64,000 nucleotides of DNA, from the NCBI GenBank assembly GCA_964648115.1, contig CAZYME010000004.1, positions 45,516 to 109,515 of the forward strand, given 5' to 3'. A program made the position numbers and the translations under genes. Position 1 is the first letter of the stretch. Each line of letters begins with the position of its first letter. Source of the DNA: CAZYME01 sp964648115. Its GTDB lineage: Bacteria > Pseudomonadota > Gammaproteobacteria > Legionellales > Legionellaceae. The notes below the pieces were generated by a model, which worked only from the letters and a program-made list of their open reading frames with translations, was not told the origin of the DNA and made no database searches. Positions 16,996 through 26,469 of the stretch are shown piece after piece.

Positions 16996-17705
16996 AAAAA
17001 GACGCCACTTTAACACCGCGCGATTATTTTAATCGAGCACGCACCTGGGCTGATGATAATTTCAGCCAATTACAGCAATCCAGAAACCGTTACCAATTGG
17101 CATTTCTCTTCGCTATGGGACTTAATGTGGCAGCCATTATTGCAGTCGCTGTTCTTGCCAACCTCCAAACGTTGGTACCCATGATGGTACATCATTATGA
17201 TAACGGCGTTACCACGGTTGAGCCTTTAACCCAAACTAATGCACCTTTAAATAAGGCTCAAGTTGAAAGTGATATTGTGCGCTATATTACGAACCGTGAA
17301 GCGTATGATACCAACAGCTATCGGGCTCAATTTGATTTAATCGAGCTCTTGTCAGCACGTCAGGTTGGGAATGAATATCTTCGAGAGCAGGACAAAAGTA
17401 ATGCCGCGGCACCCATCAATACACTAGGTGCGAATGCTGGGCGTCAAGTACATGTCTATAGCATTAATTTCTTGGATGCACTGATATTTAATGAGCATGA
17501 TTTACCCCGTAATCACCAAAATGTTGCCGAAGTTGTATTCACTTTAACGGATATTGATAAAGAACACGGTACCACTACCGAGCATCACTACAACGCACTC
17601 ATCTCTTGGCACTACACCACACCATCCGCGTCACCTGCTATTCGTTGGAAAAATTGGGATGGGTTTCAAGTGACACGCTATAGCAAACAGATTCGAAATG
17701 TTTAA
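16992..17705 (+). CDS. lvhB8: VirB8 inner-membrane assembly protein
   Basis: A 237-residue bitopic protein: cytoplasmic N terminus (RDYFNRARTWADDNFSQLQQSRNRYQ), one TM helix (LAFLFAMGLNVAAIIAVAVLANL), then a periplasmic NTF2-like domain with the family segment VESDIVRYITNREAYD and a C-terminal YNALISWHY..NWDGFQVTRYSKQIR. It shares ATGA with virB6, showing coupling. VirB8 nucleates assembly of the transenvelope complex. Confidence 0.92.
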   Translation: MKKDATLTPRDYFNRARTWADDNFSQLQQSRNRYQLAFLFAMGLNVAAIIAVAVLANLQTLVPMMVHHYDNGVTTVEPLTQTNAPLNKAQVESDIVRYITNREAYDTNSYRAQFDLIELLSARQVGNEYLREQDKSNAAAPINTLGANAGRQVHVYSINFLDALIFNEHDLPRNHQNVAEVVFTLTDIDKEHGTTTEHHYNALISWHYTTPSASPAIRWKNWDGFQVTRYSKQIRNV

Positions 17706-17717
17706 GAGGATGACGTC

Positions 17718-18503
17718 ATGAAACATAAGATTAAAAAAATCATCGCAGTATTGTTGATAGCAGGCGCCTCTCAAGCATGGGCTCAATTAAACCCCACAGC
17801 ATATGCCACGGATGCGCGTATCAAACATGTTACTTATCAAGATAACAATGTAGTACCCATTCATGGTGTTCCTTTTACAGCAACGCAGGTGGTGTTTGGG
17901 AAGGATGAGGTGGTGATAGATAAAATGGGTGGCGACAGTGCGGTTTGGATGGTACGCCAAGTGGAAGGCATCCAGAACATGGTTTTTATTAAGCCTACGC
18001 AATTGGGCTCCAATTCCAACATGACAATTGTGACCAATAAACACAGTTATTACTTTCATCTGGTGAGCCGCGAAACCTTAGCGGAACAGCAAAAAGACCG
18101 TACTTACGCCATTAAATTTATTTATCCGGAAGAGGAGGCTGCGCGTTTAAAGGAAAGCGCATTGAGAGCATCAAAAGCGCAACATGATGTGATAAACCCT
18201 CAGAAAAACCCTGAAGCCTACAACTGGAATTATCGCTTCAGTGGGAACGCACAACTAACTCCCGCACACGTTTTTGATGATGGCACGTTCACCTATTTTG
18301 AGTTGGGTAAGAATCAAGCCGTCCCTGCAATTTTTGCCGTCGATGACCAACAAGGCAAAGAGTCGGTAGTGAACACAAGACGCCAAGGAAGTTATCTGGT
18401 TGTTCAGCGCATCGCACCCCAATTTACCTTGCGAAGTGGAGGCACGGTTACATCCGTTTTCAACACCAATGAAATCAACCGCATAAAACTAGGTAGGAGA
18501 TAG
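17718..18503 (+). CDS. lvhB9: VirB9 outer-membrane core-complex protein
   Basis: A 261-residue protein with signal peptide (IIAVLLIAGASQAWA) and the VirB9/CagX fold: N-terminal beta domain with HGVPFTATQVVFGKDEVV, middle segment TYAIKFIYPEEEAARL and C-terminal domain with NWNYRFSGNAQLTPAHVFDDGTFTYFEL, a hallmark of the family. VirB9 binds VirB7 and VirB10 in the outer-membrane core. It follows virB8 by 12 bases. Confidence 0.93.
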   Translation: MKHKIKKIIAVLLIAGASQAWAQLNPTAYATDARIKHVTYQDNNVVPIHGVPFTATQVVFGKDEVVIDKMGGDSAVWMVRQVEGIQNMVFIKPTQLGSNSNMTIVTNKHSYYFHLVSRETLAEQQKDRTYAIKFIYPEEEAARLKESALRASKAQHDVINPQKNPEAYNWNYRFSGNAQLTPAHVFDDGTFTYFELGKNQAVPAIFAVDDQQGKESVVNTRRQGSYLVVQRIAPQFTLRSGGTVTSVFNTNEINRIKLGRR

Positions 18504-18505
18504 GC

Positions 18506-19675
18506 ATGGCCCATGACGACATATCAAAAAATGAAAGCACAACGGTTGCGAGTACACGCTCACAAGTTACTCCGAATCATCAATTTAAAAAAGTAAAAGA
18601 TAAGGCGATTTTTTTATGTCTTATTTTGGGTTGCGGTATATTTGTCATGGTGAGTTTTATGCCTGCACGCCATAGTATGCGCCATGAAAGTGAACAGGAG
18701 GAGATAAACACGCCTAATGCTACGTTGTCCCAAAATTTACAGCTCATTGCGCACATGAAAGAACAAACAGCAGCGTTGCAGCGAGGGCTTAATTTGCCTG
18801 TCAAACGAGATAACCATCCACCGAAATTACGCGAGAATATTGCGCGTGTCCCCCATATAAGCCAAGAGATGTCAGCACGCATGAACGCACCATTGGCGTT
18901 TACAACAGAATCAGGGAATGCGGGCTCTTCAGAAGTAACTCCTGATACAGGGGCAAAGAGTACGAATGCTACTTTGACCGCTAACAATGCTAATGCGAAT
19001 TTTGTGAATCAACAAGATGACATTGTATCCGTTAGTGCCAAACGACTTCCTCATCCAGAATTCACGGTGCCTGCAGGGGAGCTGATTCCAGCTACGCTTG
19101 AAACGGCTATTAATTCAGAGCTACCGGGTATGGCGCGTGCTATTACGACCCGCGATGTTTACTCATTGGAAGGAGGAAATTTATTAATCCCAAAAGGCGC
19201 GACTCTGGTCGGGCAATTTAATGCAAACGTGGTTCAAGGCCAAAGTCGATTGCTGGTGGTTTGGAATCGAGTCCAAATGAGTAATGGTGTGACTGTGACA
19301 CTCAATAGTCCAGGTACCGACACATTAGGGCGAGCAGGACAGGGGGCTGATGTTGTAAACAGGCATTTCTTAGAGCGCTTTGGAAGCGGTGCATTATTAT
19401 CCATGTTAGGTACCTTTGCCGCTACAAATGGGGTTAATGGCCAAGATGAATTTAACTCACGCTCGCAATACCGTATGCAAATAGCGAACAGTTTTCAGCA
19501 GGGTGGAGTTCAAATGCTAGAACAGGACATGATGATAAAACCCACCATGCAAATTAATCAGGGCACCCGCATTAATGTGTTTGTCGCGCATGACTTGGAT
19601 TTTAGCGGGGTAGGAAGTGCCAAGCAGTCAGTAACGCCTAGCATCTTTGCTAAGAGGGGAGTATGGAAACGATAA
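18506..19675 (+). CDS. lvhB10: VirB10 core-complex scaffold
   Basis: A 389-residue VirB10/TrbI protein with a short cytoplasmic part, one TM helix (AIFLCLILGCGIFVMVSFM), a periplasmic linker (about 60-175) and the C-terminal TrbI domain: FTVPAGELIPATLETAINSELPGMARAITTRDVYSLEGGNLLIPKGATLVGQFN through GTRINVFVAHDLDFSG. It spans both membranes and senses the ATPases. Its end overlaps virB11 by 13 bases. Confidence 0.95.
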   Translation: MAHDDISKNESTTVASTRSQVTPNHQFKKVKDKAIFLCLILGCGIFVMVSFMPARHSMRHESEQEEINTPNATLSQNLQLIAHMKEQTAALQRGLNLPVKRDNHPPKLRENIARVPHISQEMSARMNAPLAFTTESGNAGSSEVTPDTGAKSTNATLTANNANANFVNQQDDIVSVSAKRLPHPEFTVPAGELIPATLETAINSELPGMARAITTRDVYSLEGGNLLIPKGATLVGQFNANVVQGQSRLLVVWNRVQMSNGVTVTLNSPGTDTLGRAGQGADVVNRHFLERFGSGALLSMLGTFAATNGVNGQDEFNSRSQYRMQIANSFQQGGVQMLEQDMMIKPTMQINQGTRINVFVAHDLDFSGVGSAKQSVTPSIFAKRGVWKR

Positions 19676-20679
19676 CCACCCATTTTATGCCCGGCTCCGC
19701 AGGATTACTGACCCCAATTCAATCACTGTTAGATGAAAAAAATGTATCAGAAATTTTAATTAATAGGCCGGGTGAAGTCTTTGTAGAGCGACAGGGCATC
19801 ATGGAGCGCCTGGAAATGAAGGTGCTCGATGCTCAACACATAAGGCGCTTGTTTACGTTTATTGCCAATGAAAACGGACAACATTTAAGTGGTGAGTCAC
19901 CTATCTTATCGGGGAATTTGCAGGACGGGTCACGGGTGCAATTGGTTACCCCTCCGGCATCTAAATTCTATACATTATCAATTAGACGTCCTTCCATAAA
20001 AAAGCAGACATTAGAGGATTATCGACATTCGGCTTTTTATAGCCGGACGCAACCTTTTGATATTCACGCAAGTAATGAGAGCTACTTCACGTCTCAGGAA
20101 AGTGAGCTAAGGCGCCTCTATCAGGCAAGTCTTTGGGCTGATTTTATAGCACTCGCGGTTATCTTTAAAAAAAACATCGTGATTTCAGGCGAAACATCAT
20201 CAGGAAAAACCACATTTTTAAATGCGTGCGCCGCACATATTCCGGTACATGAGCGCATTATTACGCTTGAGGATACCTATGAAATCGATATTCCTCATCA
20301 AAACCGAGTCGCTTTATTAGCACTGAAAGGTTTAGAGGGACGATCGCCTAAGCTCTCCATGCAAGATTTGGTGCAGTGTGGACTGCGACTTCGTCCTGAT
20401 AGGATTTTAATGGGGGAAACGCGGGGACGCGAAATTCTTGACCTTATTAGCGCCTGCTCAACAGGACACGCAGGTTCCATCACCACTATTCATGCACCAA
20501 ACCCACGAGTTGCTTTCATGCGCATGACGCAAATGTACAAATTGAACAATGTACCCAGCATGCGTGATGAGGATATTCATCGGGAATTGCACGAGGTCAT
20601 CGACATCATCATCCAAATGACAAGAACAAGTGCAGGGCGGGGGGTATCTTATGTCTATTACAAAAACGCTAGCTGTTGA
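19663..20679 (+). CDS. lvhB11: VirB11 hexameric traffic ATPase
   Basis: A 338-residue secretion ATPase with Walker A GETSSGKTT (Lys182), the Asp box TLEDTYEIDI, Walker B-like LRLRPDRILMGETRGRE and the His box TGHAGSITTIHA, in the order typical of VirB11/PulE enzymes. It works at the cytoplasmic face with VirB4 and VirD4 to switch between pilus building and substrate export. It overlaps virB10 and is overlapped by virD4. Confidence 0.96.
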   Translation: METITTHFMPGSAGLLTPIQSLLDEKNVSEILINRPGEVFVERQGIMERLEMKVLDAQHIRRLFTFIANENGQHLSGESPILSGNLQDGSRVQLVTPPASKFYTLSIRRPSIKKQTLEDYRHSAFYSRTQPFDIHASNESYFTSQESELRRLYQASLWADFIALAVIFKKNIVISGETSSGKTTFLNACAAHIPVHERIITLEDTYEIDIPHQNRVALLALKGLEGRSPKLSMQDLVQCGLRLRPDRILMGETRGREILDLISACSTGHAGSITTIHAPNPRVAFMRMTQMYKLNNVPSMRDEDIHRELHEVIDIIIQMTRTSAGRGVSYVYYKNASC

Positions 20680-22603
20680 ACCTCAAAAATTAAAGCTATT
20701 GATTGGTTTAATCAGCGTTCTTTTTATAGGCGAACTTTTAAGTTATTTAACGTTTCAATGGCTACATCTTCCGAACGCGCCTTGGCCATGGTCGTTTGTA
20801 AACGTATTAGGTTATGGATTGTATCGTGAAGTGGTGCTAAGTGGGGCCATGGTATTAATTCCGATAATATTGTTACGTGGTTTTCTTGTCGGAGGGATAC
20901 GTAGATACATTGCCGGCCTTGGTGTGATTATTGTGACCATGTTTATAAGTGCTTTTATTCTTGGTTTTTTAATCTTTAAATGGGTGGACAATGTCACCCC
21001 TATTCTATGCTGGGAATGGTTAGGGTTTTTAGATGATTTTATCCATGACAGAGCAGAGCTCGCCCATTTTCTTATGTCTGAATTAGTAGCCCTTGTTTTG
21101 GTAGGCCTCATTCCATGCTATTTTTTATTAGAACGCGTGCGCCCTGCAAATAAAGTGTTAGGCGATGCACATTTTGCATCTGAACTTGAGGTTCACCGTG
21201 CAGGGTTTTTTAAGCGTGAGGAGCAAAGCATTATCATTGGTAAAAAAGCAGGCGCGCCCATCTATTCCAATGGCTTTGAGCATGTATTGGTGTTTGCACC
21301 GAGTGGCAGTGGTAAAACACGCAGTATCACCATACCCAATTTATTTCATTACCCCTATTCGGTGGTCTGCAATGATGTGAAGTTTACACTTTTTGACACC
21401 ACATCAGGTTATCGAGAAAAAGTATTAGGCCATGATTGTTATTGCTTTGCACCATCCCGACTTTCAGGCGTCACACACCGTTACAACCCACTGGATTTTA
21501 TTCCAAGCGACAAAGGAGCGCGCATGACGGAGATTCAGCGCATCGCGCATATTTTTATGCCAGATAATGTGAGGGACCCTATTTGGGCTCAAACAAGCCG
21601 GCAGTTGTTTAAATCACTGCTTTTATTTCTATTAGACTCACCCGATAGGCCCACAACGTTTGGCGAAATAGGCCGTTTAGTGAAGCGGGATAATTTTGAT
21701 GGGTGGTTAGCGGACTTATTAGATAACACGGATCATTACGATGCTGATTTTTATCGTAATGGCTATGCTTACATCAATACGCCTGAGAAAACACGAGGAA
21801 ATGTACTCATTAGTTTCATGGGGTATTTTGAGTTATTCGACGACCCAATAATAGACGCGGCAACAAATAGCAGCGATTTTGATTTGCGGGATTTAAGACG
21901 CAAAAAAATGACAATTTACTTAGGCTTTACCGATGAAGATATGGAGCGCTTGTCGCCACTCTTAACGCTCTTTTGGCAGCAACTCATATCGTTCATGATT
22001 AAAGAAATCCCTGATGCCGTCAAAGAGCCATACCCGTTACTTTGTTTAATCGATGAATTTTCTTCATTAGGGCGACTAGAGCGCTTAAGACGATCATTAA
22101 AATTGCTACGCGAATATAGAGTACGGTGTGTGCTTATGTTTCAATACATTGCCCAGACCTATGAAAAATATAGTCATGACGAGGCTAAGGCGTTTACAAA
22201 TATTAAAACGAAGGTAGCCTACACAACAGAGGATATAGGGGATGCCGAGTTCATAAGTAAAATGTTAGGCACCCGTACGAAACGTGTGGTGACGTATTCT
22301 GTGTCTAATCAACAGGCTGGTAGCAGCAATGGTAAAAGTATTCAGTATCAAGCCATTCCTCTTATGCGACCTGATGAAGTCATGAAAATGCCATCATATA
22401 TTTCATTGGTTATACGCTCAGGATCTGCCCCTGTTAAAGCGCGCCAATGGATTTGGTATAAAGAATCGGCTATGGCTGGGCTTTCTTGTAATGCTTCATT
22501 TATACCGACACAAACTATTAAGTATCATGCTTTCACTCGAATGGACTCAATTATAAAGGATACGCTGACATATAAAGCTGAGCTTTCCGAGTGTATTGAT
22601 TAA
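20651..22603 (+). CDS. lvhD4: VirD4 coupling protein
   Basis: A 650-residue type IV coupling protein. The N-terminal quarter has four or so hydrophobic helices, which is more than the two of classic VirD4. The TraG/VirD4 core starts at LGDAHFAS and carries Walker A APSGSGKTRS (Lys222) and Walker B LLCLIDEFSSLG, plus the conserved GYREK..FAPSRLSGVTHRYNPLDF. It recruits the relaxosome to the channel. ATG 20651 is preferred to GTG 20630 because a G-rich ribosome site lies between them. It overlaps virB11 by 29 bases. Confidence 0.95.
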   Translation: MSITKTLAVEPQKLKLLIGLISVLFIGELLSYLTFQWLHLPNAPWPWSFVNVLGYGLYREVVLSGAMVLIPIILLRGFLVGGIRRYIAGLGVIIVTMFISAFILGFLIFKWVDNVTPILCWEWLGFLDDFIHDRAELAHFLMSELVALVLVGLIPCYFLLERVRPANKVLGDAHFASELEVHRAGFFKREEQSIIIGKKAGAPIYSNGFEHVLVFAPSGSGKTRSITIPNLFHYPYSVVCNDVKFTLFDTTSGYREKVLGHDCYCFAPSRLSGVTHRYNPLDFIPSDKGARMTEIQRIAHIFMPDNVRDPIWAQTSRQLFKSLLLFLLDSPDRPTTFGEIGRLVKRDNFDGWLADLLDNTDHYDADFYRNGYAYINTPEKTRGNVLISFMGYFELFDDPIIDAATNSSDFDLRDLRRKKMTIYLGFTDEDMERLSPLLTLFWQQLISFMIKEIPDAVKEPYPLLCLIDEFSSLGRLERLRRSLKLLREYRVRCVLMFQYIAQTYEKYSHDEAKAFTNIKTKVAYTTEDIGDAEFISKMLGTRTKRVVTYSVSNQQAGSSNGKSIQYQAIPLMRPDEVMKMPSYISLVIRSGSAPVKARQWIWYKESAMAGLSCNASFIPTQTIKYHAFTRMDSIIKDTLTYKAELSECID

Positions 22604-22663
22604 AAAACCAATGTATTCTTCAGTGTAATATCTCCTCCATTTAAACATCATTATGTTTGAATT

Positions 22664-22692
22664 TTGACAGATTAATGGTGTGTGTGTATTAT
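22664..22692 (+). promoter_or_regulatory. Strong sigma-70-like promoter
   Basis: TTGACA (22664-22669), a 17-base spacer and TATTAT (22687-22692) precede the small gene at 22740, which has GTAGGGAG just before its ATG. This suggests that the small gene is expressed independently of the lvh operon. Confidence 0.75.
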
Positions 22693-22739
22693 TATAAAAC
22701 ACTTATATGTTGAAACATCTAATTTTGTAGGGAGTAATT

Positions 22740-23096
22740 ATGTTTAGAGCGACCCCGTCTGCCCAAGAGTCTCAGAGGAGACAAGAAGATTCAATGAGAC
22801 GAAAAATAATGGGAATTGATTTAAAAAACCCCGGAAATATGGCTTGGTCATTAGAGACTATCAAGGAGATTCAAGCAATGCTTAACGAGGGTTACTTTTC
22901 GCATCAATTTATTTTGGACATGTATTATGAGACCAAAGATAAGGTCGATGAGCATCACAATCAAAAAGCTGATGAAAGCTTTATGGCTCTTTCGCTTGAC
23001 GAACGCATTTTAATAGGTCATGTAAATGTTGAATTTGGGAACATTCATGGTAAGCTTGAAGAGCTTTGGAGAGAGATTAATCCTGCTCTCCGATAA
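22740..23096 (+). CDS. Unrecognised 118-residue protein after virD4
   Basis: A small soluble, mostly helical, acidic-to-neutral protein with a polar N terminus rich in Arg/Gln (SAQESQRRQEDSMRRKIMG) and a central helix WSLETIKEIQAMLNEGYFSHQFILDMYYETKDKVDEHH. It has its own good promoter and ribosome site. Its position at the end of the lvh block is where accessory lvr genes are found in Legionella ICEs, but I cannot match it to one. Confidence 0.65.
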   Translation: MFRATPSAQESQRRQEDSMRRKIMGIDLKNPGNMAWSLETIKEIQAMLNEGYFSHQFILDMYYETKDKVDEHHNQKADESFMALSLDERILIGHVNVEFGNIHGKLEELWREINPALR

Positions 23097-23444
23097 TAAT
23101 AGGGATTGGGAACTAATACTCTCCCAGCTCTGAGTTCAGCAAACCTGGTTGCAAGCAACCAGGAGTTATCACTCACCAAACCTCTCTTCAAAAGCTTTTT
23201 GGTAATACAACATAACGATGAATGCTTGAATAAGGCCACTATACGACTTCTTCTCTATTAATTGTTTGTTGCTCAAAGTATTGTTATAAATGGGGTTGTA
23301 TTAAATTGGCCAGCGATGGTTAGTGCTAGGGCTCTAAGGCAAAAAGTAACCCCCAAAGTTCGACCCCCAAAGTTCAACTCAAAGATGCGCGAAGCAAGTA
23401 AAGTGAGGGTCAAGGGGTAATTTAAAATACTTTCCATAAATATC
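23097..23444. other. 348-base intergenic stretch closing the conjugation block
   Basis: No coding frame is convincing. It contains a perfect small dyad CCTGGTTGCAAGCAACCAGG at 23144-23163 (possible hairpin, no T-run) and a short tandem-like repeat, CCCCCAAAGTTC at about 23351 and 23362. A similar CCCCCAAAG phrase recurs at about 45085. It separates convergent genes. Confidence 0.5.
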
Positions 23445-24434
23445 TCATTTCAATTTCTTGGTGAACCAAAGCACCAGATCGTCATCGAGTGGGTAGCTGT
23501 TTCCGGGGATAGTCGGCTCGTAATTGTAAGTAACGCCTCTGCCATCAGGCACATAGCCGCGTTTGACATAAAGTCTTTGAGCGCTACCATAGCCGCCATC
23601 GTGACCCGCATAAAGTCCAACACCAATACCAACAATGTCACTTTTAGTTGCCGCTTCATTTTCTGCAATATCGAGAAGCATTGAACCCACTCCAGCCTTC
23701 CGAAAAGGTGGCAGCACGTTCAAATCCATGACTTCGGGTATGTGGTCACTTGCGAATGACTCGTATTGTGATTGCCATTTGAGAGTGATGTATCCAGCAA
23801 ACCGATCATGAATATAGGCTACCCAAATCAACCGCTTAGCAGCTTCTGATTCTTTTAAATACTCCTCGAATAATGAAGAGGGCTTGCTCCAGCCAATAGC
23901 ATTAAACGCTTCTACAAGAATGGGGATATCGTCTGCCGAAAGGAACCTTAAGTTCTGATGGCGCTTCTCCATAACAAAATTTATCAACTCCACACCACGA
24001 GTCGTAACAGTCTGTTGTTTTACAACATGAAACCCTTTCGCTTCAAAAAATAGCCTAGCTGTAATGCTGACTTCTGCATAAATCCGGGGTAATGATTTTT
24101 TTCTCGCCTCTGTATCTATCTCACGCATAAGTGCACTGCCAATACCAGAACCTTGGAATTCATGATGCACATAGAAACAATCGATATGGCCATTTAGCTC
24201 AAATTCTGCAAATCCAACTATTGTCTCGCCTATTAGCGCGACAAATGGCCTAGTTCTTTCTAGTTTTTCTTTCCACCCGCTATAATCTTGTACTGAAGAC
24301 CATGGAGCCCAAGCATCTAGCTGCTCTTTTGAGTAATCTTTTGCATTAACAATATGTATGGTGTTGTAATAAATTTGGCTTAAAAACTTTGCATCACCAT
24401 CTTGATAATGCCTTACTTGAATTTGGTTGTTCAT
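23445..24434 (-). CDS. Double-GNAT acetyltransferase
   Basis: A 329-residue protein with two GNAT domains in tandem. Domain 1 (about 1-150) has QGSGIGSALMREIDTEA as acetyl-CoA loop and FFEAKGFHVVKQQTV. Domain 2 (about 155-329) has MDLNVLPPFRKAGVGSMLLDIAENEA and AQRLYVKRGYVPDG. The ATG at 24434 overlaps the stop of a 5'-truncated GNAT fragment (ATGA), so it was probably once the second gene of an operon. Substrate unknown. Confidence 0.88.
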   Translation of the reverse strand: MNNQIQVRHYQDGDAKFLSQIYYNTIHIVNAKDYSKEQLDAWAPWSSVQDYSGWKEKLERTRPFVALIGETIVGFAEFELNGHIDCFYVHHEFQGSGIGSALMREIDTEARKKSLPRIYAEVSITARLFFEAKGFHVVKQQTVTTRGVELINFVMEKRHQNLRFLSADDIPILVEAFNAIGWSKPSSLFEEYLKESEAAKRLIWVAYIHDRFAGYITLKWQSQYESFASDHIPEVMDLNVLPPFRKAGVGSMLLDIAENEAATKSDIVGIGVGLYAGHDGGYGSAQRLYVKRGYVPDGRGVTYNYEPTIPGNSYPLDDDLVLWFTKKLK

Positions 24435-24575
24435 AACACCTTACCGATTGGGATATCGTTTGGATGAGATTCGTGGCCTTCGGAATCATTAAACGGCATT
24501 TCTGTATAGCCGTTTTTGAGATAGAATCTTAAGCTGGCTTGCCTGCATTCAGCATGAATATCTTTGCAAATCTTA
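24431..24575 (-). pseudogene. 5'-truncated GNAT remnant
   Basis: The minus strand encodes about 45 residues ending SLRFYLKNGYTEMPFNDSEG then HESHPNDIPIGKVL and a stop that overlaps the next start. This is the C-terminal end of a GNAT enzyme (FYxxNGY plus a tail). An in-frame stop lies just upstream and no start is available. The tail matches the design of the other truncated GNAT at 33104-33304. Confidence 0.8.
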
Positions 24576-24609
24576 AAAAATTAACACGTATTTAAGAGAT
24601 TAATATACT

Positions 24610-26469
24610 ATGAAAATCACTTTCACTCCATTAGCTGAATCCCATTTTCCATTGCTACTGAAGTGGCTTGAAACACCGCACGTTAAAGCGTGGTGGGGTC
24701 AAGATGTGAAATGGACTCCAGAATTAATCCGGAAAAAATATACCAATTACGTTGAGGGATATAAGCTAGAAAACGGCATTGCTAAAACGATCAAAGCCTG
24801 CATTATTTGCGTAGACAGCGTGCCTATAGGTTACATCCAAATTTATAATGCCTATGATTTTGCACGCTCAAAGCCGTTAACTGGCCTACCTTCAAATCTT
24901 GCTGCCTTTGATGTATTGATAGGCGAAGAATCTTATTTAAAACAGGGCCTCGGGTCTCAGGCTATCGAACAGTGTTTAAAAGAACATGGCAATTCATATA
25001 CTCATGTCTTCGCTGATCCGGAAAATACTAACCTTGCCGCTATCAGGGCATATGAAAAAGCTGGTTTTAAGAAGATCAAGGAGCAATCAGATACAGGTGA
25101 GCAATGGATGATTCGCGAGCAAACAGGTCGACCTGATCCGTTGTGCACTATACAAAAATTGGTACAAGAGCGTTATTCAAATGCTAAGGCTATTTTTTGG
25201 GCGGGATCAGTTTCTCAAGATCAGGGAACAAGCACTTCTGATCTTGACCTTGTCATTGTTTTTGATGCGATACCTCACGCCTATCGTGAAGCGTTTGTTT
25301 ATGATGGATGGCCGATTGATGCTTTTATTCACGATACGGATACACTGCGCTATTTTTTTGAAGAATCAAGAGCTGGAAATGGTATTTCTGGCCTGAGCTA
25401 TATGATTTTGAATGGACGAATCGTTACGGACCCCAGCGCTTTTTCAGAAAATATTAAAACACTTGCTCAAAAAGTTTTAAATACAGGGCCCGCCGTATGG
25501 GATAAAAAACAAATTGATAATGAGCGGTTTTTAATTACCGATGTGTTAGATGATATAAAATGCCCAGCCTCACGCGATGAGCAAATTGCATCCGCAGCTT
25601 GGCTGTTTGAAGCCCTTGGGCAATTCTACTTTAGAAGCCAAAATAAGTGGTGCGCAAGTGGCAAATCAATGATCCGTTACCTAAAAAAAGACAACCCTGG
25701 TCTTGCTGTGGATTTTACTGAAGCGTTTGAAAGCCTTTTTCAAACAGGCAGCTCTGTTCCCTTAGAATCATTGGCGAATAAAATTCTAGCACCCTATGAC
25801 GGGTTATTTTGGGATGGATATAAATCAGATGCCCCAAAAGACTTTAGGACTGCAGAGACTAGCCATGAAGGGATGAAAATGTACTTGGAGCAGTCTGATG
25901 CTGTTTCTGGCGCAGGCAAATCGCATCATTTATTGATTAGACGATTTGTGCCTAATGTTAGATTATTGCCTGCAACGATTGCTGATTACCCCACCATTCA
26001 AAACATGGCTAGGTTTTACGTATACGATAGAACCGCTTACATGGGCTGGGAATGTCCTGAGGGTGGATTATTCGAATGTATAGACTTTAAGCACTATTTT
26101 GAAAATCCTGATGAGAAAGCTTTTTTAGTCAGGGTTTCGGATGAAATTGCGGGCTTTGTTCTATTGGATAAAATGCCTGTGCTTGAACCTGTCGATTGGA
26201 ACATGGGAGAATTTTTCATTCTTGCTAAATTTCAAGGAAAAGGTATTGCGAACACAGTTGCCAGAGAAATACTTCAAAAACATCCAGGGAAATGGTCAAT
26301 AGCTGTAATGCCAGAAAATATAAAAGCAGTAAAATTTTGGCGTAAAATTATCTCTGATATTTCAAAAGGAGACTACACGGAGATTTTTAAAACAAAAGAT
26401 GAGCTAAAGACTGCAGAAAATCCTGAACCTTATGCAATGAACGTTTTTACTTTTGATACCCATGGATAA
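24610..26469 (+). CDS. Trifunctional-looking fusion: GNAT (AAC(6')-like) - nucleotidyltransferase - GNAT
   Basis: A 619-residue protein with three parts. Residues 1-165 resemble the AacA4/IucB type of GNAT (HFPLLLKWLETPHVKAWWGQ; GLGSQAIEQCLKEHGNSYTHVFADPENTNLAAIRAYEKAGFKK). Residues about 175-290 form a Pol-beta-type nucleotidyltransferase with GSVSQDQGTSTSDLDLVIV, as in aminoglycoside adenylyltransferases, followed by a helical part to about 400. Residues 435-619 are a second GNAT (MGEFFILAKFQGKGIANTVAREIL; AVKFWRKII). It starts a chain of overlapping genes. The combination suggests modification of small drug-like amines, but activity is inferred. Confidence 0.85.
   Translation: MKITFTPLAESHFPLLLKWLETPHVKAWWGQDVKWTPELIRKKYTNYVEGYKLENGIAKTIKACIICVDSVPIGYIQIYNAYDFARSKPLTGLPSNLAAFDVLIGEESYLKQGLGSQAIEQCLKEHGNSYTHVFADPENTNLAAIRAYEKAGFKKIKEQSDTGEQWMIREQTGRPDPLCTIQKLVQERYSNAKAIFWAGSVSQDQGTSTSDLDLVIVFDAIPHAYREAFVYDGWPIDAFIHDTDTLRYFFEESRAGNGISGLSYMILNGRIVTDPSAFSENIKTLAQKVLNTGPAVWDKKQIDNERFLITDVLDDIKCPASRDEQIASAAWLFEALGQFYFRSQNKWCASGKSMIRYLKKDNPGLAVDFTEAFESLFQTGSSVPLESLANKILAPYDGLFWDGYKSDAPKDFRTAETSHEGMKMYLEQSDAVSGAGKSHHLLIRRFVPNVRLLPATIADYPTIQNMARFYVYDRTAYMGWECPEGGLFECIDFKHYFENPDEKAFLVRVSDEIAGFVLLDKMPVLEPVDWNMGEFFILAKFQGKGIANTVAREILQKHPGKWSIAVMPENIKAVKFWRKIISDISKGDYTEIFKTKDELKTAENPEPYAMNVFTFDTHG

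Noticed and set aside
23144..23163. Dyad CCTGGTTGCAAGCAACCAGG as a rho-independent terminator
   Set aside because: The stem is good but no T-run follows, so it is only noted as a possible hairpin.
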